From Crambe crambe (Eukaryota > Porifera > Demospongiae > Poecilosclerida > Crambeidae), in the NCBI GenBank assembly GCA_963924555.1, contig OZ004596.1, forward strand, positions 3,606,139 through 3,670,138: DNA of 64,000 nt. Direction: 5' to 3'. Made by a program: the position numbers and the translations under genes. A model generated the notes under the pieces. The model did no database searches. It was not told the DNA's origin and was given only the letters and a program-made list of their open reading frames with translations. Positions within the stretch are counted from its first letter, which is position 1. The number at the start of each line of letters is the position of its first letter. Below are positions 25,401 through 40,400 of this stretch, one piece after another.

Positions 25401-28400
25401 TCCAAGCCAAAGAAGAAGTTGATAGATGTGTATCATTGTGTGTTCTCCCTACGACGTGAGACTTTCACCCATCGCCCCATCCCGGACACTGAGGGAAGAG
25501 TTTCTCCTGATGACGAGAAAAAGTTCAACCTCCAATGCAGTGGCATCTGTGTCACTCTCTTGTTCCTCATGTGTGTCCTAGAACCAGCTATTCCTGAAAA
25601 CACTGGTATGTACTAAATAGCTTTTGTATTTTTTTTTTGCACTGCCTATTGCAAGGCAAAGATCCATTTACACTTTCTATATTTCTTGCTTGCTTGTATA
25701 TATAATATATCCCCTTACAGATCCAATAATTCCACAGTCTAAGAAGAAGACGTCCAGCTTAGACAATGGCAGTCCAAAGGGTTCATTGTATCACAGCAGT
25801 GGAGTAAGGAATATGTAGTTCCTGTTATTCTTTATATGGTCAGGTTATCTGTGAAGTCACCCTATTATTATATGCTTTCTGTAGGCCATAATACCACTCA
25901 TTTCCCACAGTCTAAGTTTGACAGAATCAAAGCTTGAATACAGTCAAGGTAAATATATATTTATATTGTACCTCAATGTCCTAATTATTAATGTCGCTTT
26001 TCTATATAGATACATCTCTCTTGAGTGTGAAGAAGGCATTGTCATATATCCGTTGGCATCATGATCGTCTTGATCATCTAAAAGTTTCTTCTGGTGCTGA
26101 GCCTGAGGAACATCTTCACCTCACTGTCTGTCACATGGTTATTGATATAGTCTGTCAAGTATTCACCCCTGGTGAGCAAAATGAATTCCCTATCAGTCCA
26201 AAATGAGTTATATATCACAAATTCCCATAGGTGAACCACTACTTGATCGTGTGAAGCTAATCAAAGCCCTTCTTGATCATCAGCAGAGAGCTGAGGTATT
26301 ATTTATCACCATAACTACTTTGATTAATTTTTTCCTCTTTTGCACAGAATCGGCTGAAATGTTTGAAAAGGGTGCTTCATTTCTTTAGTAATTGTGATTT
26401 TTTCTTGCCTTCCTCACAACTGTTATTTAAGAGTACTTGTCTGGCACACGAGATGCATTACTTAGTGAGTGTGGCATGAGACTTAGAAATAACCTCTGAT
26501 CTTTGAGTCTCTTTTGATGATTTACTGTCATACGTAATATTATTAGGATGATATAACAGTGGCTCCCAGTGTTCTGCAACACGAAGTCAAGTCATTAAGT
26601 CATGATCTATTGCTACTGATCATCAAAAAGCTTCTTGCTGTCAGTACAACTGATTTATTTGAGCCACTGGACTCTAGTAAGTGCAATATTGTTAAGCGCA
26701 ATACATTGTACGTATGCTAGCAGCATGCTAGCTGGTATTGTTGAAATGGGAAGTAAAATTTTCGCCTAGCTAGCTAGCTCAACAAGTTTGAACAGTTTAT
26801 AACTATTCTCTATACTGCTTACTACATAGCCCTCTCTGGACTAGCCCTAAAGCGAGAGCTCTTATTGGCCATACAGTGGATTAACTTTGAGCACCAGGCC
26901 AGTGACCTCCAGTTCTTTTTCTCAGCTGAACTATATGGCAAGCTTGCCGAGTTATCCAGCACCCCCAACACAAGCATAGAAGCCTTTACACACTCCACCA
27001 GGCTTTGGACCAATCTCAAGAAATCTTGTACACTCATGATGCAGCTGCTTGCCATGCAAGTTGGGTAAGATCTTAATTGACAGTCTGTAAAATAAGAACC
27101 ATACACACATTCTGAGTATTTGTCTCTCTCTCTTTGTTGACACAGATTGAATGTTAATATCCTAAAGTTAAATCCTGAGATTTTAGAAGATATGCTAGAG
27201 CACTTATTTGGTCAACTCAAACAACTTGTGGACAACACAGCAACAATGAGTGTAATGAAGGTGGGACCCCCTTAACATTGACTCCCTAATCCTACACTCT
27301 GTGTATATATAATTATCGGCATTACATAATATGTAGGATGGAAGTTCTGTGGAGGAGAAAGATGTATCGCTTGGAAACTACCTTGGTTTTTTGAACACTC
27401 TATGTGCCACTCATGCAACTATTAAAACTGCATTGGCATCTGACTCTTGGCTGGGAACTTTACTGAAAGTAGTTGATGTAGATATCAGTACAGGTGAGAT
27501 ACAAAATGATTTGCTGTTACTTGTATGTATACAGGACTTTATTCTAATTCCTTCATCAGGTAAATTTGCTCTGGTCACTTCTTTGAAGACCAGACTAATA
27601 ACACTTGAATTATTGGGGACCATTATGTCTGAATGCACTGATAAATCTGCAGCAGCTGAGGCCAGATGCATGAAGGTCAGTATTAAAACTAGTAACAACC
27701 AAAGATTAATGATATCTAAAGTTGTATTTTGAATTAGATCATCAAAGATCTCCTCCGGTTGATGTTTCGTTGCATGTTTATGGCTCCTGCGACTAATCTC
27801 CAGCAGGCCATCTCCGATGTAGCAGCTCTCTCACAGGACTGTGAGGTCAACTCTACAGTTGGAGGGCGGGTGACCTCAATGCCGTTCTTGGCAGACATGA
27901 GTCATCAGAAATCAGTAGAATGCACTGCTGAGGGAAATGGTTGCTTGGTTGTTAGTTATCGTTGTACTAGTTCTGGATACTTCATTGGAGCCATTCCTAT
28001 GACTATTGGAAAGTATACGTGGAAGGTACAGCACATTTTGAATCATGCAGAACACAACTCTAACAATTGGTAAAATGTCCAGTAATAATATCAAGATTTT
28101 TGGGCTGTTAGCATGACTAATCATTCAAAATTATGTACTGCCAAATGCCTAACTCTAATAAGAATACCACGATCTCGTAGCTAGCCCATAGTGCCTAGCA
28201 GTGTACAAGTTTCATGACCACCACCCCTTAATCAAGACACTAACTATAGACTTCCACTAATATTTGCTTTTACAATTAGGTTACAATTGAAAGTGCTGAG
28301 TGTGTGCCTAACTTTGTCGTTGGCGTGAGTAAGAAACCATTGACATTGACAGATCACACTATTGAAACATCTGATGAAATCTGGGTCATTTCCAGTAAAG

Positions 28401-31400
28401 GAGAAGTCCGCCATTCTGGGGAGATCGAGGACACTTTACAGTTCAACCTCACAGAAGGTGGCTCAATTGAACTGCGCTACAACGCCTCCCGATCCCAAGG
28501 AGCACTGTTGTGTAACTATGGTCATGGATTTGAAGTGATTTTGAGTGGAATCAGCAAGACTGATGGTCCTGTTTACCCTATCTTCATATTTCAGCGAAAT
28601 GCAGCTAATCCAGCAAGCCCAGTGAGGATTCGCTTCCATCCTATTCTTCACACTCAGATATCATCTTTTTCTGACTTGCGCTATGAAGAGAAACTAGAAT
28701 CTGGCTATCCAGACTATAGTCCAATCAACTTTACCCTCTCAGGGGCTATAGTGTCTCTGCTGTATCAGCTGCAGGGCAAGGAGCCTTGGAACAGGGCCAT
28801 AGCACAGGTAAGCATGAAACTACCTTTGAGGAAGCTATAATATCAGACTTCCCTTAAATTATTCATTCAATGTATAATGAATTGGTTACATACACCTTGG
28901 ACTATCCCCCCTTAATTAAGCTATAAATTATGTGTACAGTTTTAATGCTCATTGTTTCCATTCAAGGTTATCAGTAGAGAGCTGGCCGAATTAGACACAT
29001 CAATCCACCATCTTCTAAGCATTGAAGAAAAACTGGTATCTCCCACTGATAAAAACACATCATCAGACACATCACTACTGTCCTCCCTGTCACTTGTCAT
29101 GTCTGAACTGCTACAAATTGCCTGGCCAGTCCTGACAGTCATGGGTGGTCTGGATTGTGGCTACTGTCTGGGAAGACCATGCAAGTTAGAAGGAGAGACT
29201 GACAAGGAAGAGGAAGTGCTGATAGCTTCTACCAGTGATACCCGTCATGTGACAGTTCAAAAGAAACCAGTAGTGAATACAACAAGAGTAATGTTTCGGT
29301 ATGTTACATTCTTTCATGTACAAAAGCTATTTGCTTGTTTGTCTGTTTATCCTAGGGTAAAACCACTAGCAGAACTCCATCTCATTTCCTTGCCCAAATT
29401 CTCCCTGATTCCTCTGATAGTCAACCAGCTGACTCCTTCAATCCTGCTCAACCTAGCACACCTTGCAGGCTTTCTTGGACAGCACAGCATTCCATCCATA
29501 CTGGAAGAGGCCCACAATACCTGCTCTGTCACCACCAAAGTAATATTGAGATTTAATAAAGGCCATGATTGTTATATATCCATATAATTATAGGAACTCA
29601 TGAAATGCCTGCCCTATCAGCTGACATGTCATTCTCTGCTGCAAATGGCAGCAACTAGAGCTCTCTGCACTCTTCTGTTGGACGAATCAGTCATTGCATT
29701 ACTGAACTATCAGCCTCCATCACTAAGTGTAGTCATGGAAGGTATGTATGTAGGAATATCTCTGCCATAGCTGTGAGAAGCAGGAAAAAAAGTGCAGAAA
29801 TTGAGTATTTTCATCTTTATTATAATTTTTCAGAAATGGTATATTGTTGACTTACTTATCCACAGGTGGCTGTAAGGACTTAAGTGAGCTGGCTGCAACA
29901 GTTGTAGATGTGCTCAAGTGTCTCTCTGCAAGAGCAACCAAGCCATCTCCTCTCAAACCAGCAATCAGATTACTTGAACTTCAGAAACTTCATTCAACCC
30001 TTTCATACGAGTCAATTGTTTCAATAGCTGAGTGTAAGTATTTCAGCTAAAAATTGGTATGAATATTGCCTGATGGCATATCATTATAGCACTAAGTATG
30101 TAGTGACTATAACTGCAATATTTTTATTGTACCATTATACAGACATATCCAACCCTGATCTGCCCTCCGATAAAGAGAAAGCAAATTCAGATGAGGTTAC
30201 TGACCTTTCTTTTGACTTTCGCACAAGTCCAGGATCACTTTCCTACGCTGTTAGCCAGTCCAACTCCTTTGAGTACAGGGGTTCTGAAGAAGCACAAACT
30301 TCCACTCCATCAATGGAAACTGTACTGATAGAGATGGGATTCTCACATCCTCAAGTCTCTGTGGCAATGGAGAGGTAAATGTATACTTATGCACACCCTA
30401 TGTAATTAATCAGAACAACAATCTCCACATTGAATGGGAAATTGTGCATGATGTATTAATTTTATGGCATGAATTTTCGAATGATGAGTTAAATGTATGA
30501 AATCTCTAATTCTTTTACATAGGTGTGAAATACCTGAAAATACTACTGATCAGTCTAGAATGCAACTCCTTGTCAGTTGGATTATTGAAAACCCACTTAC
30601 AGCTGAAGAGGAAGAAGTGAGTGAAGCATTGTATAATATCCAGGTTATAACATGTCATAAGTTTTTTGGGGTGTAGTGAACTACATTTGATATTGGCAAT
30701 AAATAATTGTGGAACATTATTACCAGAACAAACACATGCATGACCAACTAAGCACATTCTTAATAATATATAATTGTACTCTGTTATGACCCTTGAAATA
30801 CTGCAGGATTTCATGCAGATTTTTTTACCGGAGAGGGGAAATAATCAGAGTGGTGGAAAATTTGCATGACCACACCCACCCTCTTTAGAACTGCTGTAAA
30901 CAAAAATTTAATTTTCAAGTGACCTCTTTTGGGGAAATCCCAGGGAACCCCTACCATCTGTATGAAACCCTGAGTATTTTAGCTATATGCATGATAGTGT
31001 TTGATGCATGCTTATTATGTGCTTATGCGTACATTTTAGACTCAGCTACTGCAGATTCATACAGCTGAACGACAGCAAAGGAACCAAGAGTTGGTGCTGC
31101 AAATGCAGGCCTCTCAAACTGCTGCAATGGATGAGCTCCTCTCCATGGTACGACATTCATGATTGCTCATGGATAAATTCATATGCTGGAATTTGGGAGT
31201 AACATAACTATTGTTTTTGTTGTTATTGTCATTGGTGTTATTTATTGTTGTTGTTGTTATTGTTGTTGTTGTTACATTTTGTCCTTATAGATGATTGATC
31301 CTTGTCCTATACCTAGTCCTGCTTATGGAACAGAACATGAAGGAAGCAAGCTCAAAGTGCAGCATGCACCAGATTTATTGGAAGGACCTGATGTCAGTGA

Positions 31401-34400
31401 AGAAGGTATGATGTTATTCTATGCATGTATCAATGTGCATGCCATGCCAGAGTTAGAAACAACTGCTGCTCAGATATCATCTTCAAGGAATGACAGACCA
31501 AATAATTATAATTTCAGTGTCCAACCAAATCTTGTGATCAAATTATTTTTTCTTGCCATGCTTCTCTTTTATTGTAGTGCCAGATATCAATTTGAGTGGT
31601 CTCGATACTTCCTCTGACTCTTTCAAGTCACTCCTATCAGCTCTTGGTCTCACCCAGAAGAAACCTACTCCACAAATATACGAGTTCAAGGACCCAGATC
31701 CTATGGGAGAAGAGGTGCTTAGAGCAAGCAGAGAAGGCATGAAAAATGATATAGGAGAAGGTACAAAGAATACTACTGTCAGAGGGGAATTTTTCCGCAT
31801 CAGTAAAGTCTGTACTGACCTCATGGGCCAAGTGCAAAGGTTGAAGTCCATGGAAGAGAATATGACTGCCTTGAAAAGGATAGCATCAGCTGCCCAGACT
31901 CTTATTGCACGACATGTGACAGTTACCATCATAGCCAATCTCACCACTCAACCAGCAAAGAACTTCATCTCCAGTTTGAAGAAATTAGACCTACTTGACA
32001 TTCAATCCCTTGTCAGACTTTTTCGCTTAGTCCATGCAGGTCGAATTAACGGCACACTCTGTGATTCCTTCACCCCATCCAATTTATGCCCATTTAATCC
32101 TGTGGAATCCCTAAGTACAGCTATTACTACTGTCATCACAGAGGAAAGGACACCTGGTGGGGCCCAGCTGGTGCAGTCCTGTTCCAAGGACCTGTTGGCA
32201 GCTGCTGTGGGTGGACCTGAGCTAATAAAGCGAGCGGGGAGAAGACGAGACAAAAGACGAAGGAAGGGTAGTTCTCTGAACAGTCGTTTCAGTGATGGAA
32301 AGTCTGATGTATCGATCTTGTCCAACCCAAGCTTTGCCGTGTCTCGGAGATTAGTTCAAACTTTAGCCAAGTTCATAGGGAAAATGGCTGGTGGTGATCT
32401 TCACAGCACTGGGATTGTGGAAATGATGGACGCACTGGCTGCTTGTTTGTTCTCATTGAAACTACGACCCAATCATCGATTCTGGGCACTGGAACAGCTG
32501 ATCAGGGTGTTTGCAGCTACCAGTGGTTCGGCCAAGAAGGATCAATGTAGCACATCAGAACAAAAAGGTATAGTCATCTATTTCAGACCATATCAATAAC
32601 TGAAAAAACTGGAAATCTGATACCTGATTTACATAATTATTAGATTTAGTGTTACCATCTCAACTGGAGCATTTCATTGGACATAAAGGACAGGTAATCG
32701 TCGTAGCCAAATACGTACATGTATGTATTCAATGCAATACTACAATCATGATTTGTACAGATCTTGGCTTGCATTGAAAATGCGCCAACAAGGACTGTTA
32801 TTAGCATGTAAGTGATGCTGTGTATAATATTATGCATGTCACTATTCAGTTTTGATCATGGATTTTAATAGTGGTGAAGGTAACAATATGATAATGTGGG
32901 ATTTCCTCTCTGGATCAATCCAACCTGAGACTACCAGCCTTCCTTTCCCTTCAACTCCTTTCCAGTCATCACCGCATGGTCTACTTTTGCCAGTGCTTTC
33001 ACAGAGTGTATGTAACAACTAAGCGTGTTGGTAGCTGTACATATTATAATGATACCTTTAGTTGTTCTTATGGTTCCACTGAACACCCGACACATTTAGA
33101 CTGGTCAGATAGTAAGTGTCCTGCTAGAAAGGATATATATAGTGTCCTTTTGGAAAGGTGTCCTTATTTCAATCTGGGTGATGTTGTCATAACTTGCAAT
33201 AGGACTGTTCTGATCTTGCATTTCTAGTGCATAGTTCATTTATAACACTCTTGCACTGACAATGAACAGCAACAAAAATTTAATTGTACAGAGTAATGGG
33301 AACTGTGTGGCTAGTGCTCTGGACAAGGTATTATGCGTGTGGAAGATAAAGGATGGGAAAAGCATCACACAAAGTTTCTCTGGACTCATAACAGCCTTTC
33401 AATTCAAACTCTCACAATATGAAGGTATAGTAACGTCACATCTTATAGAGCCAGATTTTGATGTTGTCTGATCTGATAAATCTTAGGCACTAATTCTCTA
33501 TATTATTAATTTTGTAGGAGGTATTATTTTCTCATGAGTAAGTTAGATATTACAGACTCATTTTATTGCAGGCGAATTTCCTATGATCTTGGTTGGTTTG
33601 ATTGATGGAGAACTTATTTTGGCTGAGGTTTTGAAGGCCAGTGCTCATCTTACCCCTGAAATTCACCTCACATCTGTAGGAAAGTTCATCAAAGGTATAC
33701 GTAGAGGTCAATGATGCACATCCAATGATCATTCCCTTAATTGCAGGGGCTGTGTGTTGCCTGAGTTGGTCTCCACATGGAGCCCAGTTTGCTGTAGGGT
33801 ATACCACTGGACATATACAAGTCTTCAGAGGTGCTGGCAGGGAATATACTCTGGTCTCAGAAACTAGAGACTTCCAGGTACAGAAATTGTTTTCATACTG
33901 ACCAAAGCTTGCAATATGAGATTATAGTATAATGGATTAGTTTCATGGACATGTATGTACATATATGTACATGACCCTTCTTGACATTTCAGATGACCTC
34001 CCTGAGTTGGAGTCCTGGTAGTCACTACCTAACAACCTTGGACAAGTGTGGATTGCTTCAGTTGAGACGTAGTACACCCAAGTCCTTGTCAGTGTCTCAT
34101 TCGTTTGACTCCTACCCTACCAACTCTTTCCAGTGGCACTCTGTATTGAGTGACAGTGGTACCATGCTCCTTGCCAGGTATGCAATCATGTATATTCACT
34201 GTGAAAGCCATTATCACAACGATCAATAGGTCTAATTTTGTGACCTGGATAGTTATTCTGTTCTATTTAATGTGTATAGTGGTGGTCGAAATGGAGTGGT
34301 TCACCTTTGGTTGGTGAAGGATCGAGCATCTGATTCTGAGGAGATCAGGGTGAATAATTCCTCTTCCTCAGCCTCCACAAACACAGTAATCATGAGTGGA

Positions 34401-37400
34401 GTGGTTAGTCACATCACCTCCCTGGAAGGCCACCCTGCTCCCATCACCAGCCTGGTCTTCAATGAAAGTGCTGTAATACTGGCCTCTGCCTGCAAGGCTG
34501 GTTCTGTCAGAGTATGGGATATATCAGTAAGTCTTTGATATATCCTTGCAAAAGTTGACTCCTCTATTATTGTCTCATAGTCATTTGAACGGCTAAAGTT
34601 TGCCACAAGAACAGTCGGTGAAGTGATTAGTCTGACATGGACTAAGAGTGGATTGGCTATATGCTATAAGAATACATCTGTAAGGATATAAGAGTCATCC
34701 TTGTAACATCTACCTTAGCCTGAATCAAGATGGTATAGAACTTGTGTCCTTATAATACATACATTAAGATAATGGCTAGATATATACCCTTATGTTAATT
34801 TTGTATATAGTCACTGTGCATGTTGCCTCCTGGTCCTGAGGATTACTTGGCTGAACGTTGCCTGCACAACTGCCTTCCACTATTGAACTACTACTCCATC
34901 CAGGACCTCGGTAAGGTCCCTTGTCTCACTGCCTTCCTCAAGAACCTCCATCACACTCTCCTGAATCAGTACCAGTATGAACATGTCAGTACCTCTACAT
35001 ATGTACTACTATGTCTATAGTTGTGGAATAGGTTATGATCTTTGCCTGTGTTTAATTATAACAGGCTGAAGTGCTCTCATCAGAGCAACTTGTTCACTCT
35101 GAGTACCTCCAGCAGCTGACAGCTCTGACTGTAGGTCTTGGTCTCCACACCATCCTCATTTCCCCTCCCTACCCTCCACATACTCCCCCGCCTCCCACTC
35201 CCTCTGATTGGATTTGGCTAGCAGACTTCAGCAATGCCCTGGATTTGGCTGAGTCACTTATAAAGCGTACTCCCCTATCCAAGGACATTGGTTTCACCTT
35301 ACCAAAGAACTCAAAGTCTTTAGAATCATATGAAAAATACCAACCAACAGTAAATTCAACATAAAAATGTTTCTGGAAGTTCTACCCTCTCATTGTATGG
35401 ATATATTACAGGCCAACTCAGTCTGGACTCTGGAAATGGATGTAGAAATTCTTGAGTGGGTGAACCAGAGGCCTGAGGATTGGTGGCCTTCATACCACTC
35501 CACTGTCTATACATGGGGTAAGGGCACTCATAATCAGCTGGGACACTCTACCAGTGACAACGCCTTCCCAGCAGTAGTAAGGGAATGGACTGATGTACAG
35601 CAGGTAAGGGACTTGTGCTGCATGACCATAGCTAAAGAGCATACATGCATATGCTGGAGTATATGTTTATGCATCAAAGCCATAAGGAGCTTTTTTTTAC
35701 TACATTCATACTTGCAGATAGTAGCAGGGAACCACTGTACATATGCAATAAAGTCAGATGGATCCATTAGCTCTGTTGGTGATGGTTCCTATGGCAGGCT
35801 GGGACATGGCACATCTGATGATGAAAATATCATGAGAGTAATAAGCTCTCTGCAAGGTACATAAGTCTTCATACAACACTTGAGCAAAGTAATCATTGAT
35901 GCTGATTATAGGGGCTTAATCATTATAGTGTACAATTTCCTTTCAGGTATTCCTGTGGTCCAGGTAGTGGCTGGTCCAAGAGTCAGTATGCCTGCTGATG
36001 ATGGTTTTGCCTTGGCTCTCACTGACTCGGGTAATGTTTATAGCTGGGGCAAGGACTACAGAGGACGGCTGGGTCATCCTCTGTCTGAAAATATCAGATC
36101 TCCTAAACTGATCGATGCATTCTTATCCAAAGATGTTAAAATGGTGAGCTTGGCTTGTCAGGCACTTCTGAAAGGCATTTGTTGTTGTTAATGTTGTTAC
36201 TGTTGTTATTTATTCAGATTGCCTGTGGTGACTACCACTGTGCCGCTGTCACTGAGAGTGGACGTATCTTCACCTTTGGTTCCAAGGAGAATGGGAAGTT
36301 AGGTCATGGCCGAGATGCAGCTTCAGGCTATGTCAATGAAGTCACTAAATTTTTGGATGTTGATGAGCAAACACTGATACTAGATGTCAAAATAGGATAT
36401 GTGAGTAGCAAGCAGAAAATTACTAGTAATGATATTGAAATCATGCACATTAGGAAGCTTCAAAACCATAAACTTGTCTAGCTATTAGTCTTTGTACATG
36501 TGCTCTGCAGGTAAGTTGTGGCAAAATGTTCACCTTAGCCATTACTGAAGATGGTTCCCAAGTATTTGCATGGGGTAAAGCTGACAACTGTGCTTTTGGT
36601 TTGAGGAATTTGATTGGAGATCACCATTACCCACTGGTAAGTAAAACATACTGTTTATTTTACATTTTGAAAATAATAACCATTTTTGTAGTTGTTGAGT
36701 CATTTATCTCCCATTGGTCCATTTGTGAAATCGGTATCTGGAAACAGATCCTCGTCACTGCTAACTGTGGATGGAAGGCTCTGGACTTTTGGTCAGCTAA
36801 ATTCCTATGACATGTTGTTACTTTATACCAACTACTTATGGTTTATCTTATTTTAAGCAATTGGCATAAACCTCCAAATTTTTGAGGTCTAATATTTTCT
36901 ATATACAAGTTTCACCCCCAAAAAATTTAACATGTGTACTTATGAATGAATCTTTATCACGTAAAAGAAATTGACAGACCATAAAGACATTGAAACCACT
37001 TTCTTTTTTTGTATTTAGGTAAGCTGTATGATGAGTTGAATGAAGGCGGCATTCCTGTAGAGTATGTGACAATTCCTGGCCAGGCCAAAGTTGTGGACAT
37101 GGCCACTGCAGCCTCCTATGTTCTTGCTCTGACAGAGAATGATGATGTGTATTACTGGGGCAAACAACTGGTATGTGATCTACTGGGGAACATTGTGGGA
37201 GAAATATGTTTATCATGAAAGGAAAATTACAGTACAGTGTTTAAAAAATCATGATAGTATTGGGAAGAGTGAGCAGTCTATTGTTGGTGTTCTAGCATTG
37301 TGGTTTATTTTCATGACAACTTTTGTGGTTTGATGCAGTAGATATGCACCAAAAATTTTCTTATTCATACTTATTATTTTATGTACATGTGTGTAGTATG

Positions 37401-40400
37401 GAACTGAGACTAGTGGAATCCAGAACTCTCCAAGGTTGATTCCTAGTATTTCAGGGAAAGGCATCAAGCAGATATCAGCTGCTGTCTGGCACTGTGCAGC
37501 CTGTAACTCCACCCTCCCTGTTAAGGGCATGTCCACTACAATCATACCTTCAGCTGTCCCTGCCCAGTTTTCTGCTCTGCGAGACATAGATTGTGACGCA
37601 ATCTATGCCAGGCTCTTCCTCCTCAAGCACTTCAGCAAACTGATTTCCAAGTCGTGGGCTCTGTTCAGCTCTTCAAATAAGAATAAGGCAAGTCATTCCA
37701 ATTATCACAAGTATATGTAAGTCGGTTAGTTGTCATGGCAGTATGGAGTCAATTTTTTTCTGTGATTTCTTAGGCTGATCTGACTAGATACCATCTGAAT
37801 CCCCTGTTGGATAGTGAAACACGTTCTCTTCTTTCTGCTGTTACGGTGGAGGGAATGGTAGCAGGGGTATTGAACAGAACCATGACTCGTAAATCACATG
37901 GACCATCAATTACAATACAGAGAATTGTAGCAGAGTGAGTCAAAGTTTCAGTTTTTTTATCGATAGCTAGTATTGATGGGGACACAGGAATATGCATCTA
38001 ACCTTCTTTCTGTCTTCTTCCTTCCTTCCTTCCTTCCTTCCTTCCACCCTTCCTTCCCTCCTCCCACCATTCCTTCCTTCTTCCCACCTTCCTCCCACCC
38101 TTCCTTCCTTCCTTCCACCCTTCCTTCCTTCCTTTCTTCCCACCTTCCTCCCACCCTTCCTTCCTTCCTTCCTTCCTTACCACCCTTCCTTCCTTCCTTC
38201 CTTCCTTCCTCCCTTCCTTCCTTCCTTCCTTCCTTCCTTCCACCCTTCCTTCCTTCCTCCCTTCCTTCCTTCCTTCCTTCCTTCCTTCCTTCCTTCCTTC
38301 TACCCTTCCTTGGTTTTGAGTTTACATTATTAATATTCTGGTCCTTCTAGTGGTAACATGGCTTCAAAGCCGGTGTTCCCTCAAATAGCAGCCAAGATTA
38401 TTCAATTGCCTGCAAGTGAGCTAAGGTGTCCTGCTAGGGCCTGGAAAGTCAACCTCTTGGGGGAAGGAGCTGATGATGCAGGTGGAGTGTTTGATGAGAC
38501 TATTGCCCAGATGTCCGAGGTAGTTTTTTTTTGTTGTTGTTTTTTGTTCGTTTGTTTTTCCCCCTAATTTTTCATTTTATTGTTCTTCTTTTATTATTGA
38601 ATTTTGAAATTATTTCTATTTTTAGGAATTGGAGAATGGAGTGGTTAAGCTCTTGATTCCTGCCCCCAATGCAACCAACAAGTGCAGTTTCAATGCAGAC
38701 CGTTTTGTATTCAACCCGAAGGCCACAGTAGCCAAGTACTACAATCATTTAAAGTTCTTGGGAATTCTATTTGGTGTGGCCATGCGTACCAAGAAGCCTC
38801 TAGATCTCCATCTGGCTCAACCCATGTGGAAGTTACTTGTAGGGATGAGTTTGACTCCTGATGATTTGGAAGAGGTATGTGCGTATATAAGGTATTCACC
38901 CCACAGCTTGTGCTGAAGTCTTTGATAGTAAGAAATTCTTAACAGTATAGTTCCAATGTGCCATATAATTATGGCCTGTTTTATATCTACGCATGATACA
39001 ATTTCTAATGTCTCATTATGTGAATTAATTTGGTAGGTGGATTTGATGTTCATTCAAATGCTGTGGGCTATAAGAGATGCTCATAAGAATGGTATTGAGG
39101 AAGAAGACTTCTCTGCGGTAAATTCATTTCATCCAATGCCTGGGGAGCATACATTAGAATTTCTTACACTGCAATTATATAGATGATACCTATTGAGTCA
39201 TTTGAAGCACAGAGTATGACTGGGAGGTTTATTCCCATCATCCCAGGAGGCAGTAATATCAAACTGACTTTCCAAAACAGGAAAGAGTATGTTGAAAAGG
39301 CTCTACAATTTAGACTCCATGAATTGGACGAACAGGTACAGCAATAATTTAAAAAAAAGAAAAAAAAAAAAAAAAAAAAAGAACCCCAAAGTGAAGCAAT
39401 CCCTCTGACTAAGTGGCTGGGGTACATGTGGTTCCATGGATGTTATAATCAGTAGTGCCTGTATCATTTGTTTAGGTGGCAGTGATTCGAGAAGGTATGT
39501 CATGCATAGTTCCTGTTCCTCTTCTCTCTCTGTATACTCCCAAGATGTTGGAACATGCTATCTGTGGCAGGGAAAAAGTGGACCTCACTATTCTCAAAAA
39601 AATTGTCAGGTACTGTTTATACTACTAGATATACAAAGTCGTATTAAATTTTGAGGGTGAATATCCACATTTTTGTTCTCCCTATTTATAGGTATTGATA
39701 GCACACAATTAAGGTGGTGGGAAAGTAAAATCTTACATCATAAAAAAAATTTTTTGTTTCTAGTAAAATTTAGTATGCAAATATAATCCTAAAGTGTCTA
39801 TGAAGCAGGGTAAAACTGTATCTTGTTGAAGTTTCCTCACTTCAGGACACTAGGATCAAGCTATGATTTGCCAGGAGCTAGCATTTCAATATTATGTAGA
39901 GATTACATCATCATCATACTTAAATAGAACATAACTTTTTTTTTTTTTTTTTTTTTTTGGAAAATCAATGCTGTGCAGCTGGGAAAGAAATCAGCAGTGC
40001 TCAAGTAGCTCTTGGTCCCCTCAGACCTGCTTTATGCTAGTTATCAGTGTTACTCACAAAACATCCAGAAAGTGAGAGAAGCTTCTATTTGGCCACTACA
40101 CTAGCACTATATATGTGAGGCCGTGCCCCTTTTAATTATTGCGTTTGTATTTTCTGTCACTAGCCCACCACCTTAAAACTTATATGGTTGAACTAATTGA
40201 GAGTTAAAGTATCAAGAGTAGCAAAAATGAATGTATAATCTAAAATATCAATGGGCTCATAAGCATTAAATTTATTTCCATTATTATATTGTTGTAGATA
40301 CCGTGAAGATACAAGTGAGGATAATGATGTAATTCAGTGGCTATGGCAGACTTTAGAGTCGTTTCCAAATGAAGAGAGGGTTCTATTTCTTCGATTCATT

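Noticed and set aside
32976-33227. Frame with HLDWSD near the HERC1 WD40 region, at first taken as an exon
   Set aside because: It cannot be joined in phase. Joining 33007 (GTATGT donor) directly to 33292 is in phase and aligns with vertebrate HERC1 without a gap.
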